The notes beneath the pieces were generated by a model. That model was given only the letters and a program-made list of their open reading frames with translations, did not search any database and was not told the DNA's origin. From DAOUEX01 sp034430235 (GTDB taxonomy: Bacteria; Chloroflexota; Anaerolineae; UBA2200), in contig CAYZGO010000008.1 of the NCBI GenBank assembly GCA_964478075.1, forward strand, positions 53,428 to 117,427: a stretch of 64,000 nt of DNA. The letters run 5' to 3'. Made by a program: the position numbers and the translations under genes. Shown here piece by piece: positions 51,345 through 60,190 of the stretch; positions within the stretch are counted from its first letter, which is position 1, and every line of letters starts with the position of its first letter.

Positions 51345-54300
51345 GTGAGGCTAGGCAGCCCTGATGCGTTACGCAATAACCGCTGGTTCTGGTCTGCCTC
51401 GACCGCACTGTTTTTCGCCGCTGTTATAACCAGCGTGTTCCTCGTATCGTGTGTTGCCACGCCCACGCCACCTGTCACTCCAACTCCGCCTCCACCCGCA
51501 CCCGTATTTGGTGCTGTAGACACCAGCCCTGCTAATCTGCCCCCGGTTATCTTTGTTATGCTTGACTGGTTCAACGGCGACTGGGGCAACCCGGATTACC
51601 GTTACGCCTATGTGGACCAGTGGGGCTATAATCAACAGTACCGGGGCCATCCTGAGTACGGAGCTCTGGGTGGCTGGACGCCATTCAAGTGGAGCGACCT
51701 TAATCCATACAAGGGCGTCTACAACTGGTCGAAGACCGACCAATACATCAAGGATGCGCAAGCTATGCAGGTCACGCTGCCCGACGGTAGCGTGATTGCC
51801 AAGCCAGTAGGCATCGCCGTGGACGTCTGGTCCATGGAAGTACAGGAGCACCAGATTGGCGTTAGCTACATACCTCCCTGGGTAGCTGGTGAGTGTGGCA
51901 GCGTGAACTCTTGCCTTGATCCCGATGGGGCAGCGGGAGATTGCAGGCCATTCTGCGTCCCCAGATGCCTCAATACCTGCTGGCAGTACTGGTTCGACCA
52001 ATTCGTCATTGCTATGGGGCAGCGTTATGATGACAACCCAGAGTTCTACAACCTCGCATGGATTAACATATCGACCGGGGCTGACGAAGAAACTAATGAG
52101 CGCAAGAGCATGTTCGGCTGCAATTACTTTGGAGGCAATACCCCTGCCTTTAACAACTGGGTTGACCGTGTGATGGACACCTACAATCTCGCCTTCCCTA
52201 ACACTGTACAGACGATTCAGTCAACTCTACATAGCATTCACTATCATGCTGATCGTGCAGCATCGTACCCCTCCAAAATGACTGGGGTCAAGGTTAATGG
52301 TCTAGAAGTGGACGTCCCTAGCGCTGAAATACGTTGCGACGGGGTGCTCGTGGGCGGCGTCACCGGGTTTTCGCAAATCTATCACGAGGTTATTCCCACT
52401 GGCTATGAACCGAAGCATGGCAACGGCATACCAGCCTCCTATTGGTTCTTCATGGATGGTCTCTCTACACACCCGTACATGTTTGATATCCAATTGCCCA
52501 ACATCAGTGATACTTATATCGCTGAACAGATGATTGGGTTTCCTATTCTCGACTTTGTCCGCAGGCATCTGGGCAGGACGGTACAGAACACCCCAGACGT
52601 GTGGATTGTGCTGCGCGATACCTTCGGGCAAGACAGTTGCTGGACGGGCAGCGATGGAGTACAGCGCTGCTATGGTCCCCGTCACGGAGACTATGAGTAC
52701 TGGCTGTATCGCAGGGATAGCCCTCCAGGGAGCCACACCGTCCTCATCGGGCTAGACCTCCGCCATGAACTCCCTGCCGAAGCACAAGACCACTTCTATG
52801 GCTGGCACAGTTCACGCCGTACTGATCAGGATACAGGCAACCCTTACATGTCTTTCGACATTGATGATCGCTATCGGCACGTGGGTCAGGTGCCAGAAGC
52901 GGCCGGTGGTGAAGTGTCCTGGGCCATCACTGTGACCTTGGTCAACAATGGCGCAGATACACTGTCATTGGAATACAAGGACTACTATGGGAACCTTGTA
53001 GAGCGCCCGGTGACCAAAGGGCCTGCACTTGGGCCGTGGAACGAATGGGTTGATTACACCTGGAATCTGGATGACGCTTACTTCAATAATGGCCTGCCTG
53101 GCGGGATAGATTTCCGCATTGATTGCAACAATGACGGTAACGAGTATGTCCACCGCCTGATCGTGCGCTCAGAGGGCCCACCGCCACCTACACCTACTCC
53201 GACCAGAACCAGGCCGCCCACTGCCACATCGACCAGAACACGCACGCCGACGAACACGCCGACTGGCACCATTACGCCGCCGACGCTGACGCCTAGGCCT
53301 ACACGCACGCCCACCGCAAGTCCGACGCGCACGATCGGGCCCACACGTCCGCCTACGTTCACTCCCACGCCGGGCCCAAGCCCTACGCCAACAAACACGC
53401 CCACGTTGTTCCCTGGCGGCCACAATGTGTTTACGCTGCAGCAGGGCGTTAACGGATACCTGGGCACCAACGATACTTACATAACGGCCTGGAACCCATC
53501 GGGGAACTTTGTGGACACTGCCAATCTTCAGGTCAAGAATGACCTCAACTTCACTGGCTTGCTTCGGTTCGACCTGGGCAGCATACCCCCGGGGTCTACG
53601 ATCAATCAGGCTGTGCTCAAAGTATACGCCTACAACCGCGATAAGAGCGGAACAATGGACCTCCAGGTGTATCGCGTACTCCGTCCCTGGGTAGATACGG
53701 AAGCCAATTGGAACAGGGCAGCCGTAGACAATCCGTGGGATGTGCCAGGCGCCGATGATACGGTTACAGACAGGGCAGCAGACCCCGCTGCAGTGCAGAC
53801 CGTATCCTCGCTCAACACCTGGTACGAACTTGACATTACGCCAGTGGTAAGGGGTTGGGTGGCGAGTCCGCAAACCAATCACGGAGTGATCCTGCGCGGT
53901 TTAGGATACAAATCGCTGGTTTATCATTTTGCCAGCGCCAATCACACGACTGGTTCAGTGCGTCCTCAACTGGTAATTGACTATACGGCACCAGCGGAGC
54001 CAATCACGCTGACTCCGACACCACCATCCGCTGCGACCAAGACTCTGACGCCTTCTGCCACGCCTGAGGTTTCACCGACAGCTACGGCTACTGTATCGGG
54101 CACACCGGAGATTTCTCCGACTGCTACGGCTACTGCATCGGGTACGCCAGAGGTCTCGCCGACTGCTACAGCCACTGCTACTCCAGAGGTCTTGCACACG
54201 CGAACAAGCACACCCACGTTGTTCCCTGGCGGTCACAATGTACATATGCTACAGCAGGGCGTCTACGGATACCTGGGCACGAATGACACTTACGTAACAG

Positions 54301-55121
54301 CCTGGACCCCATCAGGGAGCTTTCTCAACAATGCCAATCTTCTGGTCAAGAATGACAACAACTATGTTAGCTTGCTTCGATTCGACCTGGGCAGCATACC
54401 CCCAGGCTCCACCATCAATCAGGCCATCCTCAGACTGTACGCCTATAACCGCGATAAGAGCGGGACAATGGACCTTCAGGTCTATCGCGTACTCCGTCCT
54501 TGGATAGACACAGAAACCAATTGGAACAGGGCATCTATAGACAACCTGTGGGGTGTGCCGGGCGTCAACGATACAACTACGGATCGGGCAGCGGATCCTA
54601 CTGCAGTGCAGACCGTATCCTCGCTCAACACCTGGTACGAACTTGATATCACGCCACTGGTGGCCGATTGGGTTGCCAATCCACAGACCAACCATGGAAT
54701 AGTCATGCGTGGTTTTGGACACGTGTCGGTGATTTACCACTTTGCCAGCGCTAACCACACCATTATTTCGGTGCGCCCTCAACTCGTGATTGACTACACA
54801 GCTCCAGAGGAGCCAATCACGCCGACTCTGACGAGACCACCGGCCACTGCGACCAAGACTTTGACGCCTTCTGCCACGCCGGAGGTTTCACCAACGGCTA
54901 CGGCTACTGTATCGGCTACGCCGGAGGTCTCGCCAACGGCTATGCCTACTGCATCCAGCACACCGGAGATCTCCCCAACCCCTACGCCAGAGGTCTCGCC
55001 CACACCAACACTTGGATATGAGGAACTTGTGATAGACATGGAAAGACGGGTGGGGATTCTGGAACAACTGGTACGGATGATTATCGAAATCTTCCGGCGG
55101 GCGGGCAGGATGGGACGCTGA
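51345..55121 (+). CDS. Large surface lipoprotein: GH-like barrel, two DNRLRE modules, coiled-coil tail
   Basis: A protein of about 1258 residues. The signal ends in the lipobox FLVSC, followed by a Pro/Thr linker, so it is probably lipid anchored. A barrel-like domain related to the product of the preceding gene (WTPFKWSDLNPYKGVYNWSKTD) spans roughly residues 60-480. A beta-sandwich of about 120 residues and a long Thr/Pro/Arg linker follow. Two nearly identical DNRLRE modules of about 200 residues come next (GYLGTNDTYITAWNPSG; GYLGTNDTYVTAWTPSG), separated by a TPS-rich linker. The tail is an amphipathic helix (LVIDMERRVGILEQLVRMI). The GTG at 51345 has AGGAGG 9 bases upstream; the ATG at 51306 has none. 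Confidence 0.8.
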   Translation: MRLGSPDALRNNRWFWSASTALFFAAVITSVFLVSCVATPTPPVTPTPPPPAPVFGAVDTSPANLPPVIFVMLDWFNGDWGNPDYRYAYVDQWGYNQQYRGHPEYGALGGWTPFKWSDLNPYKGVYNWSKTDQYIKDAQAMQVTLPDGSVIAKPVGIAVDVWSMEVQEHQIGVSYIPPWVAGECGSVNSCLDPDGAAGDCRPFCVPRCLNTCWQYWFDQFVIAMGQRYDDNPEFYNLAWINISTGADEETNERKSMFGCNYFGGNTPAFNNWVDRVMDTYNLAFPNTVQTIQSTLHSIHYHADRAASYPSKMTGVKVNGLEVDVPSAEIRCDGVLVGGVTGFSQIYHEVIPTGYEPKHGNGIPASYWFFMDGLSTHPYMFDIQLPNISDTYIAEQMIGFPILDFVRRHLGRTVQNTPDVWIVLRDTFGQDSCWTGSDGVQRCYGPRHGDYEYWLYRRDSPPGSHTVLIGLDLRHELPAEAQDHFYGWHSSRRTDQDTGNPYMSFDIDDRYRHVGQVPEAAGGEVSWAITVTLVNNGADTLSLEYKDYYGNLVERPVTKGPALGPWNEWVDYTWNLDDAYFNNGLPGGIDFRIDCNNDGNEYVHRLIVRSEGPPPPTPTPTRTRPPTATSTRTRTPTNTPTGTITPPTLTPRPTRTPTASPTRTIGPTRPPTFTPTPGPSPTPTNTPTLFPGGHNVFTLQQGVNGYLGTNDTYITAWNPSGNFVDTANLQVKNDLNFTGLLRFDLGSIPPGSTINQAVLKVYAYNRDKSGTMDLQVYRVLRPWVDTEANWNRAAVDNPWDVPGADDTVTDRAADPAAVQTVSSLNTWYELDITPVVRGWVASPQTNHGVILRGLGYKSLVYHFASANHTTGSVRPQLVIDYTAPAEPITLTPTPPSAATKTLTPSATPEVSPTATATVSGTPEISPTATATASGTPEVSPTATATATPEVLHTRTSTPTLFPGGHNVHMLQQGVYGYLGTNDTYVTAWTPSGSFLNNANLLVKNDNNYVSLLRFDLGSIPPGSTINQAILRLYAYNRDKSGTMDLQVYRVLRPWIDTETNWNRASIDNLWGVPGVNDTTTDRAADPTAVQTVSSLNTWYELDITPLVADWVANPQTNHGIVMRGFGHVSVIYHFASANHTIISVRPQLVIDYTAPEEPITPTLTRPPATATKTLTPSATPEVSPTATATVSATPEVSPTAMPTASSTPEISPTPTPEVSPTPTLGYEELVIDMERRVGILEQLVRMIIEIFRRAGRMGR
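53399..53993 (+). repeat. DNRLRE module copy 1 within the lipoprotein gene
   Basis: It starts at CCCACGTTGTTCCCTGGCGG and is repeated 813 bp downstream (54212-54806). The copies are very similar at DNA level, including silent positions, which points to recent internal duplication. The linker between them is low-complexity ACxCCG-type sequence. Confidence 0.85.
54212..54806 (+). repeat. DNRLRE module copy 2 within the lipoprotein gene
   Basis: This is the second copy of the unit at 53399-53993. Differences are scattered substitutions with no change of frame (for example NGYLGTNDTYI versus YGYLGTNDTYV). Confidence 0.85.
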
Positions 55122-55173
55122 CGGACGCTGCGCCCATTCCATAGGCTGCCTGTTTTGATAGGCAAAGGAGGAC

Positions 55174-56010
55174 ATGGTGAAGAGAGTAGTAGTGATCTTG
55201 GTACTGGTGATGGCCGCCGCTGTCATTGGGATTCAGGTATTGGGAGCCAGCACTAAAGAAAGTCCCCCCACGGTGATCATCCACCCAGCTCCTGCCTACC
55301 AGGCTTTCTCTACACGTAGCCTGCACAGCGTGCGCATGCTTACTCCTCCCACGGTTGACGGCGACTTGAGTGATTGGCCGGTTAATGATAGCATTGATGT
55401 GAATAGGAACACAGCCTTCACATTCTCAGGCCGAATTGATGGCACTGCTGACCTGAGCGCAATAGTTCGCAGTGGGTGGGATGACACGACGCTGTACTTT
55501 GCCATACGAGTCCGAGATGACATCGTAGTGACAGACAGTACTGATGTGTGGCGTGACGACGGGGTGGAGATTGGCCTTGATGGGGTCCACGATGAGTATG
55601 CCTGGGGATTTGATGATCACCAGTATACCATCGTGGCAGAAGGTCGAACAACTGATCGTGCGGTGCCGACAACCGACATCGGCACCGCTGTCTTGGCATA
55701 CGCAGGAGGATACAGCATCGAGGTAGCTATTCCCATGTCCCAACTCCTCCCCGGTGTCCCCATCTCCGCAACGATAATGGGGTTCACTATTGGCATCCAC
55801 GATGACGATGATGGTGGTAACTGGGATGCATATCTGATTTGGGAGGGTACGAACACCAGCAGCCTGGTGGAGCAATTCGGAGACTTGGTTTTCGTTGATC
55901 GTCCCGAAGATCGGCTCGCTGCATTAGAGGCTAGGATCGTTCAACTTGAACGGCAGGTGCGGGAGTTGCTGATCATCCTAACAGAGTTTGAGCAACTGAC
56001 TCTACCGTGA
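55174..56010 (+). CDS. Secreted CBM9-like carbohydrate-binding protein with a coiled-coil tail
   Basis: This 278-residue protein has an N-terminal hydrophobic signal (VVVILVLVMAAAVIGIQVLG). A CBM9-type domain follows (PPTVDGDLSDWPVND, GWDDTTLYFAIRVRDD, WRDDGVEIGLDG, GYSIEVAIPMSQL). The tail is a heptad-like helix, LAALEARIVQLERQVRELL. CBM9 modules bind ends of glucans or xylans, and stand-alone versions occur in surface complexes. The ATG has GGAGG upstream. It lies 52 bases after the large lipoprotein gene, and both proteins end in a similar helix, suggesting that they associate. Confidence 0.82.
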   Translation: MVKRVVVILVLVMAAAVIGIQVLGASTKESPPTVIIHPAPAYQAFSTRSLHSVRMLTPPTVDGDLSDWPVNDSIDVNRNTAFTFSGRIDGTADLSAIVRSGWDDTTLYFAIRVRDDIVVTDSTDVWRDDGVEIGLDGVHDEYAWGFDDHQYTIVAEGRTTDRAVPTTDIGTAVLAYAGGYSIEVAIPMSQLLPGVPISATIMGFTIGIHDDDDGGNWDAYLIWEGTNTSSLVEQFGDLVFVDRPEDRLAALEARIVQLERQVRELLIILTEFEQLTLP

Positions 56011-56153
56011 CGGTGCCCATAAGGGGTTGTTGACTGAACAAGTCTGTATGATCTATGCTGGGCAGATATGCGATCTATGCTCACCATCGAAGTGGGGCGC
56101 TTGTGTCGCTGGAAGGGTCTCAAGCCGCGCTGAGCAAGGTTTCACTCGTCAGA

Positions 56154-56904
56154 TCAATCTGTCTCGGCTCTCCTTGAAGCCACCATCATTCCGCCGGCAA
56201 GTTTGAGCATTTTCGTGCCAAGCCACAAGTCTAGAGCAACCGGCCTCTTGTGTTGTTTCTGAAGTCTCCCCATGCCTGGGAAAAAACCCAAGCCAACTAT
56301 CTTATTAACAGTGAATCCAGATTGTAGCAGTATCTCCAATAACTCGTCTGGCGTGCATTCCCTGAAGTGAGTTACTGAGATCTTGGGCCGCCCCATCAAG
56401 CTTCTTACTACATTCCTTAACCTTTGACGATTGCAAGTCTGAATTAGCAGGACTGAGCTGCCTGTCATGAGATTAGCGATCTGTTTCAGAACCCGTCTTG
56501 GTTCAAAGAAATGCTCAAATACGTCTTTTATGACGATAATGTCAAACTTGAAATCACTGTGGAGACTCCGCAGCGCAGCAGATATAAGAGATCCTCTCCG
56601 ACAGACCAGGAGAGCTGAGAAGTCTAGCCTTTTCAACAAAGCCAGGAGTCAAATCAATAGCCACGACTCTAGCCGCCCCATTGTTGGCCAGCCATCTGCT
56701 TTGCCAACCGTCTCCACATCCCACCTCGAGAACAGCAGCGCCGTCAAAGACAAACTGGCCGACAAAGCTCAACCATTTCAGTTTTATTGTTTCAGCATAT
56801 GGACCAGCGTAGAACATCTCTTCTCCCTTGTTCAGCTTGTTCTCGTAGAATTCAGCCTGAGACTTTAGCCAGGATTCCCTGTCTCTAACCATCAGCTCTA
56901 TCAC
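56154..56904 (-). pseudogene. SAM-dependent methyltransferase split by a frameshift
   Basis: The first frame (56904 to about 56554) holds the N-terminus and SAM motif I (GAAVLEVGCGDGWQSRWLA) and stops after ICCAAESPQ. The second frame continues with the rest of a class I methyltransferase (LHSDFKFDIIVIKDVFEHF, then RVLKQIANLMTGSSVLLIQT) to 56154. The two join cleanly if one base is added or removed near 56560-56570 (sequence GAGTCTCCACAG on the minus strand). It may be a real lesion or a draft-assembly error. Repaired, it would be about 250 residues, probably methylating a sugar or lipid intermediate. Confidence 0.8.
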
Positions 56905-57230
56905 TCCTCGGCATTTGAATTTGAGGTATTGGGGCGGTGTACACCATCACGGTCACTGTCATCTGGCCACTTCACGCCTGACATTGGTAAGTTGGAACAG
57001 CTGGTGCCGCGCCCTCAGGTTTGTACTCAGGGGGAAACACATCAGACTCTATCGCGCTCTGTGTCCCTGGCCGCGTGACTATAATAGAGGGTCTTTACAA
57101 ACCCAAGCAGCAGTTAAATCCCTCAGCCATGTTGATGGCGCGAGAGGAGCGGGGGTGAGTTTGGGTCACAGGGCTCCCAGACGGGGTGAGAGCCTGAAGG
57201 GCTCGTTGTCGGCCGGGGGACACCCTCCAT
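56905..57230. other. Intergenic gap with no gene seen
   Basis: This gap lies between two minus-strand genes. I see a TATAAT near 57080 on the plus strand with no gene to serve, and no hairpin with a T-run. No open frame in it looks coding. Confidence 0.5.
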
Positions 57231-60050
57231 CTACTTGATCAGTATTGGCAGGTACAGCCAATAGCTCGAGGGAGTGCACGTCACTGACGGCGTGGGGCTG
57301 GGAGTGATGGTCGCCGTCGTCGTGGTGGTGGGAGTCGGCGTGGGGGCGACATACTCGTAGACCACAAGAAGCTCTGGTCTCCAGTTGGCATTGTCGTGGT
57401 CGCTCGAGGCGAACTCGTAGTATTTCCACTCGCCCGGATAAGCGATGCTACACTTGAGGATCACACCGTGATTGGTCTCCAGGTTGTCTAGCCAGTCCGC
57501 CGCTGCTGTCGTGACATCAAAGTCGTACCAATGTCCTTCGTCGTGGATTTCAGTGCTGGCAGTTGGCTCACCCTCTCTGTCAGACCTAACTCCGTTGCAA
57601 CCTTCTTCAGCCCAGGCGACTCCGTTTTGCGCTTGCTGCCAGTTTGCCTCACTGCCAACCCAATTCTTGTTCACTTTGTAAGAATCTATGTACAGATCCG
57701 CAGGTGGGTTCTCCCAGGGCCTAGTAGCGAAAAGTCTGACTGTCGCTGCCAGGATGTCTGCTCCCTGAGGGATGTCAGCGTGGGCGAGGTCAAACTTGAT
57801 CAGCGGTGAGCGGGTATGCCCCCCGCCGTTGGCGACTATAAGCGTATCATCTTCATCGATTGGTGTTAGGTTCCAATTATCGAGATACGTATCGTCAGCC
57901 TGCTTCAGGATCTGGATTCGCCTGTGCTGCGTCTCCGGGTAGATGCTGAGTTGGTGCTCGCTTCCGTTTCTCGTGGACACTGTCAGCCAACCAGCCGTTG
58001 GCTCAGAATAGCTCAGCCTGAGGGCATCAGTCTGCAGGTCACGATCCACGACCGCGTAGCGGGGCATGGGATCAAGCCCCATTTGTGTCAGATTGAAGCG
58101 CAGCTCCGTCTGGCACGTGTCAGTCACAGTGGCGGTTATGACGCCAGTTGCGCAATCGTAGGATGCTTCCACCGCTGTCCAGGGGTCATCAATATGCGCC
58201 TGCGGCCTGGGCTCTTGGCCGATGTACAGCCAGTAGTACTCCTTCGACTCGTCCGTTTTAATGATCAGATGCGTGTGCTCGACCTCCAATGACTTGGAAG
58301 CCAGCCAATCTATCAATTCCATTACCTTCTCATCCGACGGTGCCTGTTCGTGATTACCAGGATAATAGTGAGTCCAAGGCGTGTGGTCACAGTTCCAATA
58401 ACCAAGAGCACCCTCTAGCATGTAGGCATGGTCAGGTGCCACAATATAGTATGGCTCGCCATATAAGTCGGGATCGTCCGGAGTGGTGTTGTGCAGGATG
58501 GCCACGGGTACGTGTATCAGGTTGCGGACTAGACCGTCATTATGGCTGAACAGGCAACTGAAGCGTTCGTAGGGAGGCCCCNNNNNNNNNNATGGTTCGT
58601 CAATGTCTCCCGATATCTGCGTCTGATGGTAGCACAGCTCACTGCGGTCATCATCGTACCACTCTTTCAAGTCCGTGGGCCCCTTGATGTCCACGGCGGC
58701 AGCAAAGCGGTCGGGATACTTTTCAGCTATGAGGATGGCTCTGTAACCACCCCCTGAGACACCCAGCACATAGATACGTTCCTCGTCTACTGCATAGTCG
58801 CCGCAGACGTCGTTTATCGTGTTCATGAACTGCTCTTGCATGCCCAGCACAGCAACGTGCCACGGCCCGCGATCTAGGGCCAACAACAACCACCCCCGTG
58901 CTGTGATCGCATCGGCATAAAAAGACCGCAGGACTTCATCGGCAGAGCCACCCCAACTATGTAACCCCACCAGCAGCGGGACAGGTTGATCCCACCTGTA
59001 CCCGGGAGGAATGCGCAGCCATGACGAGTACTTCCGGCCATTGGCCTCGAACTCGATCTCCACATCGGTGGTGAACTCAACTGGCGTCGGAGTATGAGTA
59101 GGCGTTGGGGTGGCAGTATTCGTCGGCGTGCTTGTGGGGGTGGGGGTATCCGTTGGCGTGTGCGTTGGCGTGTGCGTACGCGTCGGTGTCGGCGTATGGG
59201 TCGGGGTTGAGGTATTGGTCGGCGTACGGGTAGGCGTATTCGTGCTGGTCGGTGTAGGCGTGTTCGTCGGTGTGTTGGTCGGCGTGTTGGTAGGCGTAGG
59301 CGTTGGTGTACGGATGGGAGGTGCCCCATGATAGTGAATCACCAACCGGGGGCGGTGGTGGTCGTGGAGCGACGCCTCACTACTATCAAAATAGAAGGTT
59401 TTTAGGAAGTTGTCGTTGTCTCCACGAAACAGTACGCCATTGTTGCTCGGGCTGCCGTTCACCCAGCCTTGGACTATATCAGTAACGTCCCATTCGAACC
59501 ATTGATCTATGCGGTTGAGGAACTGGCGATCCTCACATTGCTCGCGCCGATCGCTCGTCGTGTCCTGGCACCCAGGAAGGCCCCAGTCATCCGAACCTGA
59601 AGCCTTGTACCAGGTGACTTCAGAGATGACGTTAGTGCGTGTGATATAGTGCACCTCCACCGGTAATGCCTTCGCCGCCCAGCCTCTTGCGTACAATTGC
59701 AGCGTAGCCCACTCTATCTGTGTATCTTGTGGTACGGGGGACAGATCAAACTTGACGATGCTTGCGTACTGCCCTTTGCCACTGACCCGGAGCTCGGCTT
59801 TCTCCCAGAACCTTTGATTGCGTTCGGATTCATCAGCACTCGTGTAGGTGTCCTCGCATCCCCCATCACCTCCCTCTTGAAGGGTTATCGTGTAGTATCC
59901 GTTTGCTGATAGCTCTTGTTTCACGAGTGACGCAGGCTCCTGAGCGCGGGGAGATGCTTCCGATTCGGCGGCGAGGCAGAGGATGGCCAGCGCCAGAGTG
60001 AACAATCCAACCATGAGCGTGATGGAAACTGCAGTGAGTGGTCTTTTCAT
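57231..60050 (-). CDS. Secreted esterase/hydrolase flanked by DNRLRE modules, with a YLPILIK tail
   Basis: This protein of about 939 residues has a signal peptide (VSITLMVGLFTLALAILCLAA) and a first DNRLRE module (residues about 50-235). A long TNTPTPT linker follows, then an alpha/beta-hydrolase domain with GLHSWGGSADEV and the nucleophile motif GVSGGGYRAI, as in feruloyl or poly-hydroxybutyrate esterases. A second DNRLRE module, another Thr/Pro stretch and the C-terminus SYWLYLPILIK complete it. Similar (Y/F)LPLV/I-basic endings are seen on exported Anaerolineae proteins and may be a sorting or anchoring signal. Ten N at 58582-58591 interrupt the esterase domain, so its true length is uncertain. 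Confidence 0.82.
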   Translation of the reverse strand: MKRPLTAVSITLMVGLFTLALAILCLAAESEASPRAQEPASLVKQELSANGYYTITLQEGGDGGCEDTYTSADESERNQRFWEKAELRVSGKGQYASIVKFDLSPVPQDTQIEWATLQLYARGWAAKALPVEVHYITRTNVISEVTWYKASGSDDWGLPGCQDTTSDRREQCEDRQFLNRIDQWFEWDVTDIVQGWVNGSPSNNGVLFRGDNDNFLKTFYFDSSEASLHDHHRPRLVIHYHGAPPIRTPTPTPTNTPTNTPTNTPTPTSTNTPTRTPTNTSTPTHTPTPTRTHTPTHTPTDTPTPTSTPTNTATPTPTHTPTPVEFTTDVEIEFEANGRKYSSWLRIPPGYRWDQPVPLLVGLHSWGGSADEVLRSFYADAITARGWLLLALDRGPWHVAVLGMQEQFMNTINDVCGDYAVDEERIYVLGVSGGGYRAILIAEKYPDRFAAAVDIKGPTDLKEWYDDDRSELCYHQTQISGDIDEPXXXXGPPYERFSCLFSHNDGLVRNLIHVPVAILHNTTPDDPDLYGEPYYIVAPDHAYMLEGALGYWNCDHTPWTHYYPGNHEQAPSDEKVMELIDWLASKSLEVEHTHLIIKTDESKEYYWLYIGQEPRPQAHIDDPWTAVEASYDCATGVITATVTDTCQTELRFNLTQMGLDPMPRYAVVDRDLQTDALRLSYSEPTAGWLTVSTRNGSEHQLSIYPETQHRRIQILKQADDTYLDNWNLTPIDEDDTLIVANGGGHTRSPLIKFDLAHADIPQGADILAATVRLFATRPWENPPADLYIDSYKVNKNWVGSEANWQQAQNGVAWAEEGCNGVRSDREGEPTASTEIHDEGHWYDFDVTTAAADWLDNLETNHGVILKCSIAYPGEWKYYEFASSDHDNANWRPELLVVYEYVAPTPTPTTTTTATITPSPTPSVTCTPSSYWLYLPILIK
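58582..58591. other. Assembly gap (10 N)
   Basis: Ten consecutive N inside the esterase gene. The reading frame continues across, but a fixed run of 10 may stand for a gap of unknown size. Confidence 0.99.
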
Positions 60051-60190
60051 CCTTGAGTCTTCCCCCGAAATGTTGTATCGCTAGCGAGTTACCGGCAGCC
60101 GGTTCGCCAGCGCGGCATAGTCCCGTTGCCAGGCTGAGGCCGTGCACACTAGCATGACGACGCCAACAGCGTTTTCATACGCCAATCGCT

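Noticed and set aside
59110..59331. Val/Gly-rich open frame opposite the esterase linker
   Set aside because: It is the complement of the Thr/Pro linker codons, where low complexity removes stops. Similar antisense frames occur at 53078-53470 and 53981-54217.
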